DNA from: Lentisphaeraceae bacterium | Lineage (GTDB): Bacteria; Verrucomicrobiota; Lentisphaeria; Lentisphaerales; Lentisphaeraceae | Direction: 5' to 3' | NCBI GenBank assembly: GCA_021232515.1 | Contig: JAJPOQ010000048.1 | Span: forward strand, 1-64,000 | DNA length: 64,000 nt | Shown: positions 8,621 to 17,491 of the stretch, in pieces | Layout: the number at the start of each line of letters is the position of its first letter | Position numbering within the stretch: position 1 is the first letter of the stretch | Program-made: the position numbers and the translations under genes | Notes under the pieces: model-generated | Told to the model about the DNA's origin: nothing | Seen by the model: the letters and a program-made list of their open reading frames with translations, nothing else | Database searches by the model: none

Positions 8621-9217
8621 TTAAGGAGCTGTTACCTTCACATTTCTAACCTGCATTTCGCCATCACCTGAGAACTGAAAGTTAATCTTTGCTTTATCTC
8701 GAGCAAAACCTTCATGCTCGTAAGTTTGAGTACTTTCGCCAATTTTGACGGTCAATTGAGTTCCTGCAAAAGTTAGTTGAACTGGCAACCACTTGTCGAG
8801 TGTATATTCAAAACCATCTAAAAGACCTGCAGGTGAAGACTTTTTTTCTGCATTCCAAACCTTCGTAAAGGCTCCTCTACGCTTGCCGTCTTTTTTCAAA
8901 GTCGTTCGATAGACATGACCTTTCTTGTCATTTACAGAGAACATGACAGTATCAACTTCACCAGTAATTTTATACTCAAGGTTGATCGTACAGTCAGTGG
9001 AAGCCTTTATATCGTACCAAACAATTGGTCCATGATTTTTATATTTCTTAAATAACTCAGCATCAAACTTGGCTGTAATGATTCCATCTTTGATTTGCCA
9101 ATTTCCACGAGCAGGTTTTCTCGCTTCTAACTTCTGAGTTTCAAAAGTATCTTCTACGAGAACTTCAGCATTTACACTGCCGATTAATAGAACTAATAAT
9201 ACACATACGAACTTCAT
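8621..9217 (-). CDS. Secreted hypothetical protein, possible beta-sandwich (DUF1080/LamG-like)
   Basis: A Sec signal peptide (MKFVCVLLVLLIGSVNA, cleavage after A) precedes about 180 residues rich in alternating hydrophobic strands: VEDTFETQKL, RGNWQIKDGIITAKF, TDCTINLEYKITGEVD, LPVQLTFAGTQLTVKIG. The order resembles the concanavalin-like domain of DUF1080/3-keto-disaccharide hydrolase proteins that often sit beside sulfatases and ThuA proteins in this phylum, but no catalytic motif is clear. It lies head-to-tail behind the frameshifted ThuA gene. Function unknown; export to the periplasm or outside is well supported. Confidence 0.7.
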   Translation of the reverse strand: MKFVCVLLVLLIGSVNAEVLVEDTFETQKLEARKPARGNWQIKDGIITAKFDAELFKKYKNHGPIVWYDIKASTDCTINLEYKITGEVDTVMFSVNDKKGHVYRTTLKKDGKRRGAFTKVWNAEKKSSPAGLLDGFEYTLDKWLPVQLTFAGTQLTVKIGESTQTYEHEGFARDKAKINFQFSGDGEMQVRNVKVTAP

Positions 9218-9277
9218 ATTGTTTCCTTTTTACTTTTGTAAAACAACAAGAGTAGTTCGCCTCTAACAAAGACTGGC

Positions 9278-9978
9278 TTATTTCTTTGATAATTTCCCAG
9301 ATACTGACCAATTTATGGCATTTTGAATCATTGTTAGAAAATTGGTATCTTTAAAGTCACCTGGTAAACCAAGTGATGTGTAGAAAACTTTCTGACCACT
9401 TACTTCACGAGTCCATGCCATAGGGTGAACTCTACCCGAGGCTTCTTTACCACTTAAAAGAACTGTAACGTCAGCCGCATTTTATCATTATAGTAAGGTT
9501 TGTCTTGTCGAGTCCATGACGCGGTAACACCATTCAGTATCTCATGCTTACCTTTACTGGACATAGTCACTGTCATAGCCTTACCATGGCCTTTGTAACT
9601 ACCGCCAAAAAACTCCTTATCCAATTGCAGAAAGTTTTGAAATGCATGGCTTGCCGTGCGGATACCAATTAAAGGTTTTTTCGAACTAAGATATTCTTTT
9701 AAAATGGCAAGATTTTCATCACTTAGACTCAAACGACGAGCAAAAACAACAATCACATCTGCATCTTTAAGCTTTGCGAAATCGGGAGCTTTTTTGGATT
9801 TATCTTTCGTATAAGTTTCTGAAACTGTTACATCGTACTTGGCTTCCAGCAACTTCTTTAAACTTTTCAATGAAGCTTCAGCTTTATACTCTTTTGACGC
9901 TCCAATAAAGTGGATTCTCATATTCTCTGCATGCAACATATTAAATATTAGGGAAAAGGATAAAAATAAGTATTTCAT
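9278..9978 (-). pseudogene. ThuA-domain secreted protein, interrupted by a single-base frameshift
   Basis: The first 165 codons encode a signal peptide (MKYLFLSFSLIFNMLHA) and a ThuA-like, glutamine-amidotransferase-fold domain (IHFIGASKEYKAEASLK, DADVIVVFARR, KPLIGIRTASHAFQNF, FFGGSYKGHG). The frame then runs to a premature stop at 9454. In the next frame the domain continues exactly where expected (ADVTVLLSGKEASGRVHPMA, WTREVSGQKVFYTSLG) to a stop at 9278. One missing A in the minus-strand A4 run at 9480-9483 accounts for the break; restoring it gives a 233-residue protein. Either a real recent mutation or a homopolymer sequencing error. It is divergent from the neighbouring sulfatase, suggesting shared regulation. 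Confidence 0.85.
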
Positions 9979-10127
9979 GAAAACTCCAAGGTATTTGGTT
10001 AGTGAATTAATGTTTAATAAAATAGTCCGCGCAGCCTAAATTTACACAGAAAGAAGATTTTATTTTGATAGAACATCCAATTAGGCAGATTTAATCCGCT
10101 TAAAGGGAAATGAACTTAGGAATAAAC

Positions 10128-11591
10128 ATGAAAACCTTAATTTTTATATGCCTCTTTTGCTCCATGTCCTTTTTACGGGCGAATGAAAAACCAAACATAC
10201 TTTTCATACTGCTCGACGACTTAGGAAAAGAATGGATTAGCTCTTATGGCGCTAAAAACATACAAACGCCTCACATAGATAAACTTGCCGCATCGGGCAT
10301 GCGATTTACCAACTTTTACTCTATGCCTCAGTGCACTCCTACTCGCATAGCCTTCATGACTGGGCAGTACCCTTTTCGAAACGGCTGGGTAAACCACTGG
10401 GATGTCCCGCGCTGGGGAGGTGGCTGCCACTTTGATTCAACTAAAAACCCAAGCATTGCCCGAGTTATGAAAAGGGCCGGCTACAAAACGGCAGTTGCTG
10501 GGAAATGGCAAGTAAATGACTTTAGGGTTCAGCCAGAAGTTATGGTTGAACATGGATTTGATGACTACTGCATGTGGACTGGTTACGAGGCCGGTAATGC
10601 TCCAAGTGCAGAGCGCTACTGGGACCCTTACATTCATACAAAAGCTGGTAGTAAAACTTACAAAGACAAATTTGGTGAAGATATATTTACCGACTTCATC
10701 ATCGACTTCATGACAAAAAACCAAAAAGACCCCATGTTCATTTATTACGCTATGTGTTTACCTCACAGTCCTTTCGTCACAACTCCTTTGGAGCGAGAAG
10801 TAAAATCGAAGATGGATAAACACAAAGCTATGGTGAGGTATGCCGACTTTATCATTGGTAAATTATCCTCTGCCTTAGAAAAACTAGGACTGCGAGAAAA
10901 TACGCTTTTGATCGTCACTACCGACAATGGCACCACAGGTTCGATTACTGGAAAACTTAATGAACGTCTTGTAAAAGGCGGCAAAACAAAAACCACTCAA
11001 AACGGTATAAATGGTCCATTTATAGTCAGTGCTCCCGGTTTAGTTCCAGAAGGAAAAATAAATGATTCTCTTTGCGATGTAACCGACCTCTTGCCAACTT
11101 TTGCCGAGCTAGGTAAAGCCACACTTCCGAAAAAGTATATTTTCGATGGCAAGTCATTTGCTTCAGTATTGCTAGGAAAAACTGAAAAAGGGCCGAGAAA
11201 GTGGATGTTAGCCATGGGAGGTCAAAACAACGCCAAATTGACAGACAAAGGCGTTGAGAACATGTGGTACTTTCGTGATAGGGTCATCTCTGATGGAAGG
11301 TACAAACTGTGGATTTCTCCAGACCGCAAGCCAATAAAGCTCGTCGATCTCACTAAAGATGTTTACGAGCAAAACAACTTACTTCAAAACCCCGAGTTGC
11401 AAGAAGTCATAAAAAGGCTAAGCCTTGCAGTTAAGGATCATTATTTAAAAGATAACGACCCCATTTATACTCCACTAAAACCCGAACCGTGGGATGTCAA
11501 AATCAAAGCAAATAGCCAAGACTGGAAAAGCGGACAACCCGGTAAAAGCTTTAAGTATAAAGCTGATTTTCAGCGTGAAATAAAAAAATAA
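10128..11591 (+). CDS. Secreted sulfatase (type I, Cys-type)
   Basis: Alkaline-phosphatase-superfamily sulfatase with signal peptide MKTLIFICLFCSMSFLRA. The N-terminal metal site NILFILLDDLGKEW leads to the nucleophile motif CTPTR in SMPQCTPTRIAFMTGQYP; its Cys becomes formylglycine, so a sulfatase-modifying enzyme elsewhere is needed. AVAGKWQVND and the later TTDNGTTGSI supply further conserved metal/substrate residues. The second Met (10128) is preferred over 10110 because TAGGA lies 6-7 bases before it and the signal peptide starts there. The likely substrate is a sulfated polysaccharide; the exact family cannot be told by eye. Divergently transcribed from the ThuA gene. Confidence 0.9.
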   Translation: MKTLIFICLFCSMSFLRANEKPNILFILLDDLGKEWISSYGAKNIQTPHIDKLAASGMRFTNFYSMPQCTPTRIAFMTGQYPFRNGWVNHWDVPRWGGGCHFDSTKNPSIARVMKRAGYKTAVAGKWQVNDFRVQPEVMVEHGFDDYCMWTGYEAGNAPSAERYWDPYIHTKAGSKTYKDKFGEDIFTDFIIDFMTKNQKDPMFIYYAMCLPHSPFVTTPLEREVKSKMDKHKAMVRYADFIIGKLSSALEKLGLRENTLLIVTTDNGTTGSITGKLNERLVKGGKTKTTQNGINGPFIVSAPGLVPEGKINDSLCDVTDLLPTFAELGKATLPKKYIFDGKSFASVLLGKTEKGPRKWMLAMGGQNNAKLTDKGVENMWYFRDRVISDGRYKLWISPDRKPIKLVDLTKDVYEQNNLLQNPELQEVIKRLSLAVKDHYLKDNDPIYTPLKPEPWDVKIKANSQDWKSGQPGKSFKYKADFQREIKK

Positions 11592-11594
11592 CCC

Positions 11595-11614
11595 AAGAAA
11601 AAATTCGTTTTCTT
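11595..11614 (+). terminator. Weak A/T hairpin after the sulfatase
   Basis: AAGAAAA and TTTTCTT pair around AATTCG three bases past the stop codon. The stem has little G/C, so terminator strength is doubtful. Confidence 0.3.
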
Positions 11615-11683
11615 TGCTTTCGCCTAAGCTCATAAACTACTGTAGTAGCTAGGATTGTGTTGATTTGAGGCAGGTAAATAAAG

Positions 11684-13006
11684 ATGAACGAAGACCAAAA
11701 AACTGTTTTTGAAATGCTTGAACCCAGAATTTTACTTTCTGGGTCTCCTGCTCCAGCGCCTACTCCTGAGCCTGTAAATATCGATATACGCCTTCAAGAA
11801 GCCCAATCTGTCGAGCAAAGCATCAAAGAAATAGCTTTTGTCGATTCTTCAATAGAAAATACTGCCGAGCTCTTAGAACACCTAGATAGCAACATAGAAG
11901 TCGTCTTCATAGATGCTGACGACAATGGCCTTGATACAATCACCAATACACTTTCGGAACAAGAAAACATCTCTGCCATACACATCATCTCTCATGGCAA
12001 TAACGGCCGCATGGCTTTAGGTGATACCACAATCAGTTCAAAAAATATAAATCTTTATCAAGGCCAACTTTCTGAGTGGTCAAAAGCACTTACGCAAAAT
12101 GCCGACATACTCATTTATGGTTGTAACGTCGCCCAAGACCAAGATTTTGTAGCTGCTATGTCACTCTATACAGAAGCAGATGTTGCTGCCTCAACCGACT
12201 TAACCGGCGCTAAGTACTTAGATGGTGATGCTGATCTCGAGTATAAAACTGGTTCGATAGAAGCCAACACCATCATTAATCAAGCTGATTTAGATAGAGC
12301 AAACATAACTTTAGCAACTATTCCAAATAACGTTGAGACCTATCAAAATACCCCAAAAGATGTGACCATTGAAGCTACTGGAAATGAAATCCTTACTGAA
12401 GTAACTGTCTCAGGCATTACCAATGGAACAATAACAAGCGACTCTTTAACTGATGTTGGTGGCGGCAATTATAACTGGCAAGGCATCTCTGAACTTCGCT
12501 TTACTGAAGGCCAGATTGAAGACTATAGTGGCACCCAAAACGCTAATCGAACGGATTATAACATCTCTCAAGACGGAGTTCCTGTTACGGTTGATGGAGA
12601 GACTGGAAACGAAGTAGAGATCTATGGAAACACTTGGCTTTCTATTGACTTGAACGGCTATAACGTGACGGCAAACACCGTTGTTTCTTTTGACTATATG
12701 TCCACACTCGAACCAGAGATCGCCGCTATTGGATTTGAGGAAAATAATAGTTGGGACAGTGATGCAAACCGTAAAAGTTTTTTCCAGTTTTATGGATATC
12801 AAAATTTTGGACATGATTCAGCTGAAGTCTACACTGGCGCCGGTGCTTGGCAAAATATAACCATCAAAGTAGGCGACCTCTTAGAGAGCAATAGACTTGA
12901 AAACTTTACAAAAATCATTCTTGCTAATGATGACGATGACGTCAATGCCGATACTTTTAAAGGAAACTCCTCTATAAAAACTTCGTCATTGGTGAAAGCC
13001 AAATAA
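11684..13006 (+). CDS. LEPR-XLL / DUF4347 surface protein, N-terminal fragment of a frameshifted giant gene
   Basis: The start carries the LEPR-XLL motif (FEMLEPRILLSGSPAP), an N-terminal tag of large PVC surface proteins thought to direct export. A DUF4347 domain follows (about residues 70-190): FIDADDNGLDTI, AIHIISHGNNGRMALGD, NADILIYGCNVAQDQDF, DVAASTDLTGA. The conserved His (SHG) and Cys (YGC) are arranged as in caspase-like cysteine-dyad domains, so self-processing is conceivable (inference). The rest is beta-rich. The frame ends early at 13006, but the next frame continues the protein without a gap; one missing A in the A5 run at 12976-12980 explains it (restored reading IKNFVIGES). Together with the following feature this would be one 1564-residue protein. 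Confidence 0.85.
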   Translation: MNEDQKTVFEMLEPRILLSGSPAPAPTPEPVNIDIRLQEAQSVEQSIKEIAFVDSSIENTAELLEHLDSNIEVVFIDADDNGLDTITNTLSEQENISAIHIISHGNNGRMALGDTTISSKNINLYQGQLSEWSKALTQNADILIYGCNVAQDQDFVAAMSLYTEADVAASTDLTGAKYLDGDADLEYKTGSIEANTIINQADLDRANITLATIPNNVETYQNTPKDVTIEATGNEILTEVTVSGITNGTITSDSLTDVGGGNYNWQGISELRFTEGQIEDYSGTQNANRTDYNISQDGVPVTVDGETGNEVEIYGNTWLSIDLNGYNVTANTVVSFDYMSTLEPEIAAIGFEENNSWDSDANRKSFFQFYGYQNFGHDSAEVYTGAGAWQNITIKVGDLLESNRLENFTKIILANDDDDVNADTFKGNSSIKTSSLVKAK

Positions 13007-16000
13007 GCCTTGAGTATACTCCCAGTCAAGACAACTTAGGAGGAGCGACTCTTTCGACAGATGTCACATCCACAACAGACGGAACATTTTCCAGTGTATC
13101 AAACCAAGCGATAAATATAACAGTAAACGCCACTGAAGAAGCGACCGTTACAGCTACTGAAGAAGTCGAGTTTTCTTTTGCTCAATCAGACTTTCAAGTC
13201 ACAAATGCCAACAATATAAACTCAATTACTATTTCAAACCTCACTTTAAATGGTGGAAGCTTAACCTATAACGGTGGAACTACTGTAGAGAATGGCGATA
13301 CGCTGAATGCAGCTGATTTAGATACCCTCAAGTTTGCTCCTGGTGAGAATCAAAATGGCACGAATTCAGCCTCATTCCTTTTTCTAATCGACGATGCAGT
13401 GAATGGTACGATACCAGGGCAAATGAATATTAACATAAATAATGTAAATGACGCTCCTGAAATATCTCTTACAGGCTTTAGCGACAACTACTATGCTGAT
13501 TGGCAGCTAGACGAAAATAATACAGACATCATTTCAAGTTTAACATATGCAAACTGGGACTACTCCACAAATACCGCCGAAAGTACCAGAAACTCCGGAC
13601 CTAGTGTTTTCTACAGCGACTTTACCATGGACACCAAAAACACTTACACTGGCAGTATAACCATAAATCCTGCAACGGATGATGATATGGTTGGTTTTGT
13701 CCTAGGTTATACCGAAGATGATATAAATAATAGTGATGGCTTCATGCTTATTGATTGGAAAAAAGCCTTCCAAAATCATCCTCAGATGGGCGATTCTGCT
13801 GCCGGGCTTCGAGCAAGCTTTGTCAATGCTCAAAATATTTCAAATAATGACATCTGGCAACGCGATCCACTAGGATCAAATGTGCTTGCCAATAATCTAG
13901 GAAACTCTGCTTACAGCCAGCAAGATTACACTTTTGACTTTGTCTACAATGAAGACAGTCTTAAAATCTATGTTGACAGCGTTCTTGAGTTCGACCTTAG
14001 CCCAAGTGACTTTGGTATAAATGCCTTCCCTTCAGGAAGCTTGGGGTACTATACTTTTACCCAAATTGACAGTGGGATAAGACCAAGCTTCACTTTAAAC
14101 TCGCTAAGTGGCCCTGATCTTCTTACGTCAATGAATGAGGATACTACGACAAACGGCAATTCCATATCTGAAATAGTGAGTACAAGTATATATGACGTCG
14201 ACGTAAACTCTGAAGTCGGAATCGCCATTACGGCAATCGACAATTCAAATGGATCATGGCAGTATAACACAGGGGCTTCTTGGCAAAACATCGGAGCTGT
14301 TGCAGAAGGAAATGCTCTACACCTCGATGCAGATGACCGCCTCCGCTTCGTTCCAGATACTGACTATGTGGGTAGTGCAACTATTGACTTTCGAGCTTGG
14401 GATACAACTACAGGGGCTTCCGGTAGCTACTTAAACATTGCCGCAACTGGAGGAACTACTGCCTACAGTTCAAGCTCATCTAGCGCTTCTATCGAGGTAA
14501 CTCAAGTAAATGATGCGCCAAGCTTTGATAATGGATCAGATATAAACATCGCAGAGGATGCTTCAGCACAAACTTTTAATGCTTTTACAACTTCTATGTT
14601 TGAAGGACATATTAATGAAAGTGACCAAAGCTTAAACTTTACGGTCTCTACAAGTGATAACGACGCATTTGAAATATTTCCTAGTGTTGACGCAGACACT
14701 GGAAACTTCACTTTTAAAATGGCTCAAAACTTCAATGGTACTGTCGCTGTCAGCTTAACACTACATGATGATGGCGGCACTGAAAATGGTGGTGTCGACT
14801 CTATTACCAAAACCTTTAACATAAATGTCTCTCCTGTCAATGATGCTCCCAGTTTCGCGATAGGATCAGATATAACCCTTTATGAAAGCTCATCTCTTCA
14901 AACAATAGATAATTTTAGCGCTGCTATGCTTGAAGGACATACAAATGAAAGTGATCAAAACCTCAGCTTCACGACAACTACTAGTAATGATAGTGCATTT
15001 AGAATTCTGCCTACAGTAGATGCCCAAACAGGAAATTTAAGCTTCGCTCTAAGTGAGGGATTCAACGGTTCCATTTTAGTTAATCTCACTCTTAATGATG
15101 ATGGCGGCACTGAAAATGGTGGTGTTGATTCTGTTACAAAATCATTCAATATAAATGTCAATCCAGTAAATAGTACTCCAAACTTTACTGTCGGATCAGA
15201 TATAAATCTCACGGAAGATGACACAGCTCAAACGTTCAACGCTTTTACAACTTCCATGTTTGCGGGCCACGCCAATGAAAGCAGTCAAAACCTCAATTTC
15301 AGTGTAACAACAAGTAATGATAGTGCCTTCGAAGTATTGCCCGCAGTTGATGCAAATACAGGAGATCTAACTTTTGCTATGGCTGAAAATTTCAATGGAA
15401 CGGTTACAGTTAATTTAACTTTAAATGATGATGGTGGAACGGAAAATGGTGGAACTGATTCTATCACTAAATCCTTCAATATAAACGTCGCCTCAGTCGC
15501 GGATACACCAACTCTATTTGTTGGGGATGTTGAAGGAACACAGACTAATAAAGGTATTCCTCTAAACATCTCAGCTGCTGCTGGAGCCACCAATGAAGTA
15601 TTGACCTTGTTAATTGAAGGCTTACCAGAAGGAACGGTGGTTTCTGGGGGAACGAAGATGGCAAGTAGCTGGTTGGTTGATGGTGTAAATATAGACAACT
15701 TGACGGCCAACGTTCCAATTGAATGGTTTGGAACAAGAACTATAACAGTGACTGCTATATCAACAGATGACTCAAGTGTAGCAACATTTTCCAAGCAGTT
15801 TGAATTAAATGTTATTCCATTTGTAATACCAATACAATCAAGTGAAAATACGACTCAAATAGGAAATGCTGTTGAAAATATTCAAGAACAAAATGCTAGC
15901 AATTTTGAAATAGTAGATGCTGACCAAAAAAACTCTTTTATTTTAGGCGACCCGAAGTCTGAAAACTTAAGTTCAATCGAAGTTTCATCTCAAACACTTC

Positions 16001-16377
16001 AGGTCATCGCTAGTATCTTCCATATGGATTTCAAAAAAGCCGATTCATCTAATCCATATTTGGATAAAATGAAAAAAACGAATAATCAAAACATTTACGA
16101 CTTATCGCAATTGCCCGAACAAGATCAACAATTTATCAAAGACTTAATTCAACAGCATACAGATCAAGAAAAAGAAGAGGAAGAGACAGACCTTGAAGAT
16201 GATTTGTCCTTCCATTTCGAAGAGCAAATTGATGAAAACTTTGAAGAAAAGAAAGAAAAAAAGAAAAAACACCTCACGCAATTTGACTTAGACAACGCCA
16301 TTACTCTTGAAGAGACTCTATTTGGCGACTTTGATTGTTTCGAACAAACACATGCGAATCTAGAAAGAAGTAGTTAA
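12979..16377 (+). CDS. C-terminal part of the LEPR-XLL surface protein (cadherin-like repeats)
   Basis: This frame continues the preceding fragment from the frameshift point; the first usable start on its own is GTG 13399, but coding character begins at about 12979. It contains a cadherin/VCBS-type segment (NINNVNDAPEISL), a LamG-like region around YADWQLDENN to SLGYYTFTQID, a long stretch with NDAP-type linkers, and three near-identical 110-residue repeats (14506-15495). The last 150 residues are charged: a polar helix region (QDQQFIKDLIQQHTDQEKEE), an acidic run, then EEKKEKKKKHLTQ and a short tail. The composition (Asn, Thr, Asp, Gly) fits a calcium-binding adhesin at the cell surface. Confidence 0.8.
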   Translation, partial: NFVIGESQISLEYTPSQDNLGGATLSTDVTSTTDGTFSSVSNQAINITVNATEEATVTATEEVEFSFAQSDFQVTNANNINSITISNLTLNGGSLTYNGGTTVENGDTLNAADLDTLKFAPGENQNGTNSASFLFLIDDAVNGTIPGQMNININNVNDAPEISLTGFSDNYYADWQLDENNTDIISSLTYANWDYSTNTAESTRNSGPSVFYSDFTMDTKNTYTGSITINPATDDDMVGFVLGYTEDDINNSDGFMLIDWKKAFQNHPQMGDSAAGLRASFVNAQNISNNDIWQRDPLGSNVLANNLGNSAYSQQDYTFDFVYNEDSLKIYVDSVLEFDLSPSDFGINAFPSGSLGYYTFTQIDSGIRPSFTLNSLSGPDLLTSMNEDTTTNGNSISEIVSTSIYDVDVNSEVGIAITAIDNSNGSWQYNTGASWQNIGAVAEGNALHLDADDRLRFVPDTDYVGSATIDFRAWDTTTGASGSYLNIAATGGTTAYSSSSSSASIEVTQVNDAPSFDNGSDINIAEDASAQTFNAFTTSMFEGHINESDQSLNFTVSTSDNDAFEIFPSVDADTGNFTFKMAQNFNGTVAVSLTLHDDGGTENGGVDSITKTFNINVSPVNDAPSFAIGSDITLYESSSLQTIDNFSAAMLEGHTNESDQNLSFTTTTSNDSAFRILPTVDAQTGNLSFALSEGFNGSILVNLTLNDDGGTENGGVDSVTKSFNINVNPVNSTPNFTVGSDINLTEDDTAQTFNAFTTSMFAGHANESSQNLNFSVTTSNDSAFEVLPAVDANTGDLTFAMAENFNGTVTVNLTLNDDGGTENGGTDSITKSFNINVASVADTPTLFVGDVEGTQTNKGIPLNISAAAGATNEVLTLLIEGLPEGTVVSGGTKMASSWLVDGVNIDNLTANVPIEWFGTRTITVTAISTDDSSVATFSKQFELNVIPFVIPIQSSENTTQIGNAVENIQEQNASNFEIVDADQKNSFILGDPKSENLSSIEVSSQTLQVIASIFHMDFKKADSSNPYLDKMKKTNNQNIYDLSQLPEQDQQFIKDLIQQHTDQEKEEEETDLEDDLSFHFEEQIDENFEEKKEKKKKHLTQFDLDNAITLEETLFGDFDCFEQTHANLERSS
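14506..15495 (+). repeat. Three tandem 330-bp repeats encoding 110-residue cadherin-like modules
   Basis: Units start at 14506, 14836 and 15166, each with V-N-x-x-P followed by GSDI, then EGH/AGH-x-NES, FNG, a DDGGTENGG motif, and a close at FNINV. The spacing is exactly 330 bp each time, and a fourth unit starts at 15496 but diverges. Uniform length and high identity suggest recent duplication or gene conversion. Confidence 0.9.
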
Positions 16378-16387
16378 GCCAAAAAAC

Positions 16388-17389
16388 TCATTCAAAACTG
16401 ACGACCTTATCACACCAAAACCTTTTCTCCGACTCTGATAAAAAACTTGCATTAAAGGCATCTAGTGAGGTTTTTCTGAGATCCTCCTTAGACAGAGCTA
16501 AGCCTTCTTGAGTTGCTAAAAAGTTTTGATTCATGTAACCACCAAAGTAAGCAGGATCATCGCTGTTAATCCCAGCACTTAAACCCGCATCCCATAAACG
16601 CTTCAACTTGTGGTCCTTCATTTGGTCAAAAACACGAAGCTTTATATTCGATAAAGGACAAACAGTTAAATGAACTTGTTCTTGCTTTAATCGGGCAACT
16701 AACACCTCATCTTCTAAACATCGAACCCCATGATCAATTCGCGAAACTTTCAATAAATCCAAGGCCTCCCATATATACGAAGGGTCACCTTCCTCTCCTG
16801 CATGGGCAACTGTTAAAAACCCTTCCTCTAGAGCTTTTGTAAAAACGCGTTCAAACTTACTTGGTGGATGCCCTACTTCTGAACTGTCTAGACCAACCGC
16901 ACAGATCTTATCTTTATGAGTTAAGGCTTGATTCAAAGTTTCAAAAGCAGCATCCTCTGACAAATGGCGTAAAAAACACATGATCAATTTTGAGCTAATA
17001 CCCATTTCCTTACCATCTTGTAAAGCTTTGTGAATGCCACTTACTACGACATCAAAAGGAATTCCTCTATCAGTATGAGTTTGAGGATCAAAGAAGATTT
17101 CAGTATGCTTAACATTATCAGCAACTGCTCGCTCTAAATAAGCCATTGTGAGCTCATAAAAGTCTTCTTCTTTTTGTAAGACTCCGGCGCCTTCATAGTA
17201 GATATCTAAAAATGACTGAAGGTTGTCGAACTGATAAGCCTGTTGTATTTCTTCAATAGATTTATACTTCAGTTCAACATCATTTCTCTTTGCAAGTTTT
17301 AGCATGAGGTCTGGTTCGAGTGAACCTTCTATATGTAAATGCAGTTCACACTTGGGTAACTTCTTAATAAATTCGTGGATGGTGTTCAT
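16388..17389 (-). CDS. Adenine/adenosine deaminase family enzyme
   Basis: Amidohydrolase TIM barrel of 333 residues. Zinc ligands: HLHIEG near residue 18, AHAGEEG in the middle, and the Asp in [14 protein letters not shown]. The catalytic Glu is in HAGEEG and the conserved [11 protein letters not shown] carries a further His. The sequences [13 protein letters not shown] and [15 protein letters not shown] are closer to bacterial/fungal adenine deaminases (Aah1-like) than to classical adenosine deaminase, so adenine to hypoxanthine is the better guess. SD GGAG lies 7 bases before the ATG. It shares orientation with the upstream sulfatase gene, but a strong terminator lies between, so it is likely a separate unit. 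Confidence 0.85.
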   Translation of the reverse strand: MNTIHEFIKKLPKCELHLHIEGSLEPDLMLKLAKRNDVELKYKSIEEIQQAYQFDNLQSFLDIYYEGAGVLQKEEDFYELTMAYLERAVADNVKHTEIFFDPQTHTDRGIPFDVVVSGIHKALQDGKEMGISSKLIMCFLRHLSEDAAFETLNQALTHKDKICAVGLDSSEVGHPPSKFERVFTKALEEGFLTVAHAGEEGDPSYIWEALDLLKVSRIDHGVRCLEDEVLVARLKQEQVHLTVCPLSNIKLRVFDQMKDHKLKRLWDAGLSAGINSDDPAYFGGYMNQNFLATQEGLALSKEDLRKTSLDAFNASFLSESEKRFWCDKVVSFE

Positions 17390-17444
17390 AAGTTTGCTCC
17401 TTTATTCATCATAAAGACGTCAAATCATGAATGCAATAGAAAAA

Positions 17445-17472
17445 AAAGGCCCTCGTTAAAACGAGAGCCTTT
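17445..17472 (-). terminator. Intrinsic terminator of the sulfatase gene
   Basis: On the minus strand AAAGGCTCTCGT and ACGAGGGCCTTT (one G-U pair) form a 12-bp stem with a TTTA loop and continue into TTTT. It lies 19 bases after the sulfatase stop. Confidence 0.85.
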
Positions 17473-17491
17473 GAAAAACTTTAAAAAGTAA

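Noticed and set aside
9470-9490. Programmed frameshift in the ThuA gene
   Set aside because: The run is too short and the heptamer is not canonical. Two similar breaks in 3.5 kb point to missing bases.
12970-12990. Programmed -1 frameshifting at the A-run of the LEPR-XLL gene
   Set aside because: The zero-frame codons ATA AAA ACT do not make an X XXY YYZ slippery heptamer and no downstream pseudoknot was seen. A lost base is simpler.
15285-15794. Long open frame (169 codons) on the minus strand inside the repeats
   Set aside because: It is antisense to a well-supported coding frame; its length reflects the codon bias of the repeat region and no SD or domain is present.
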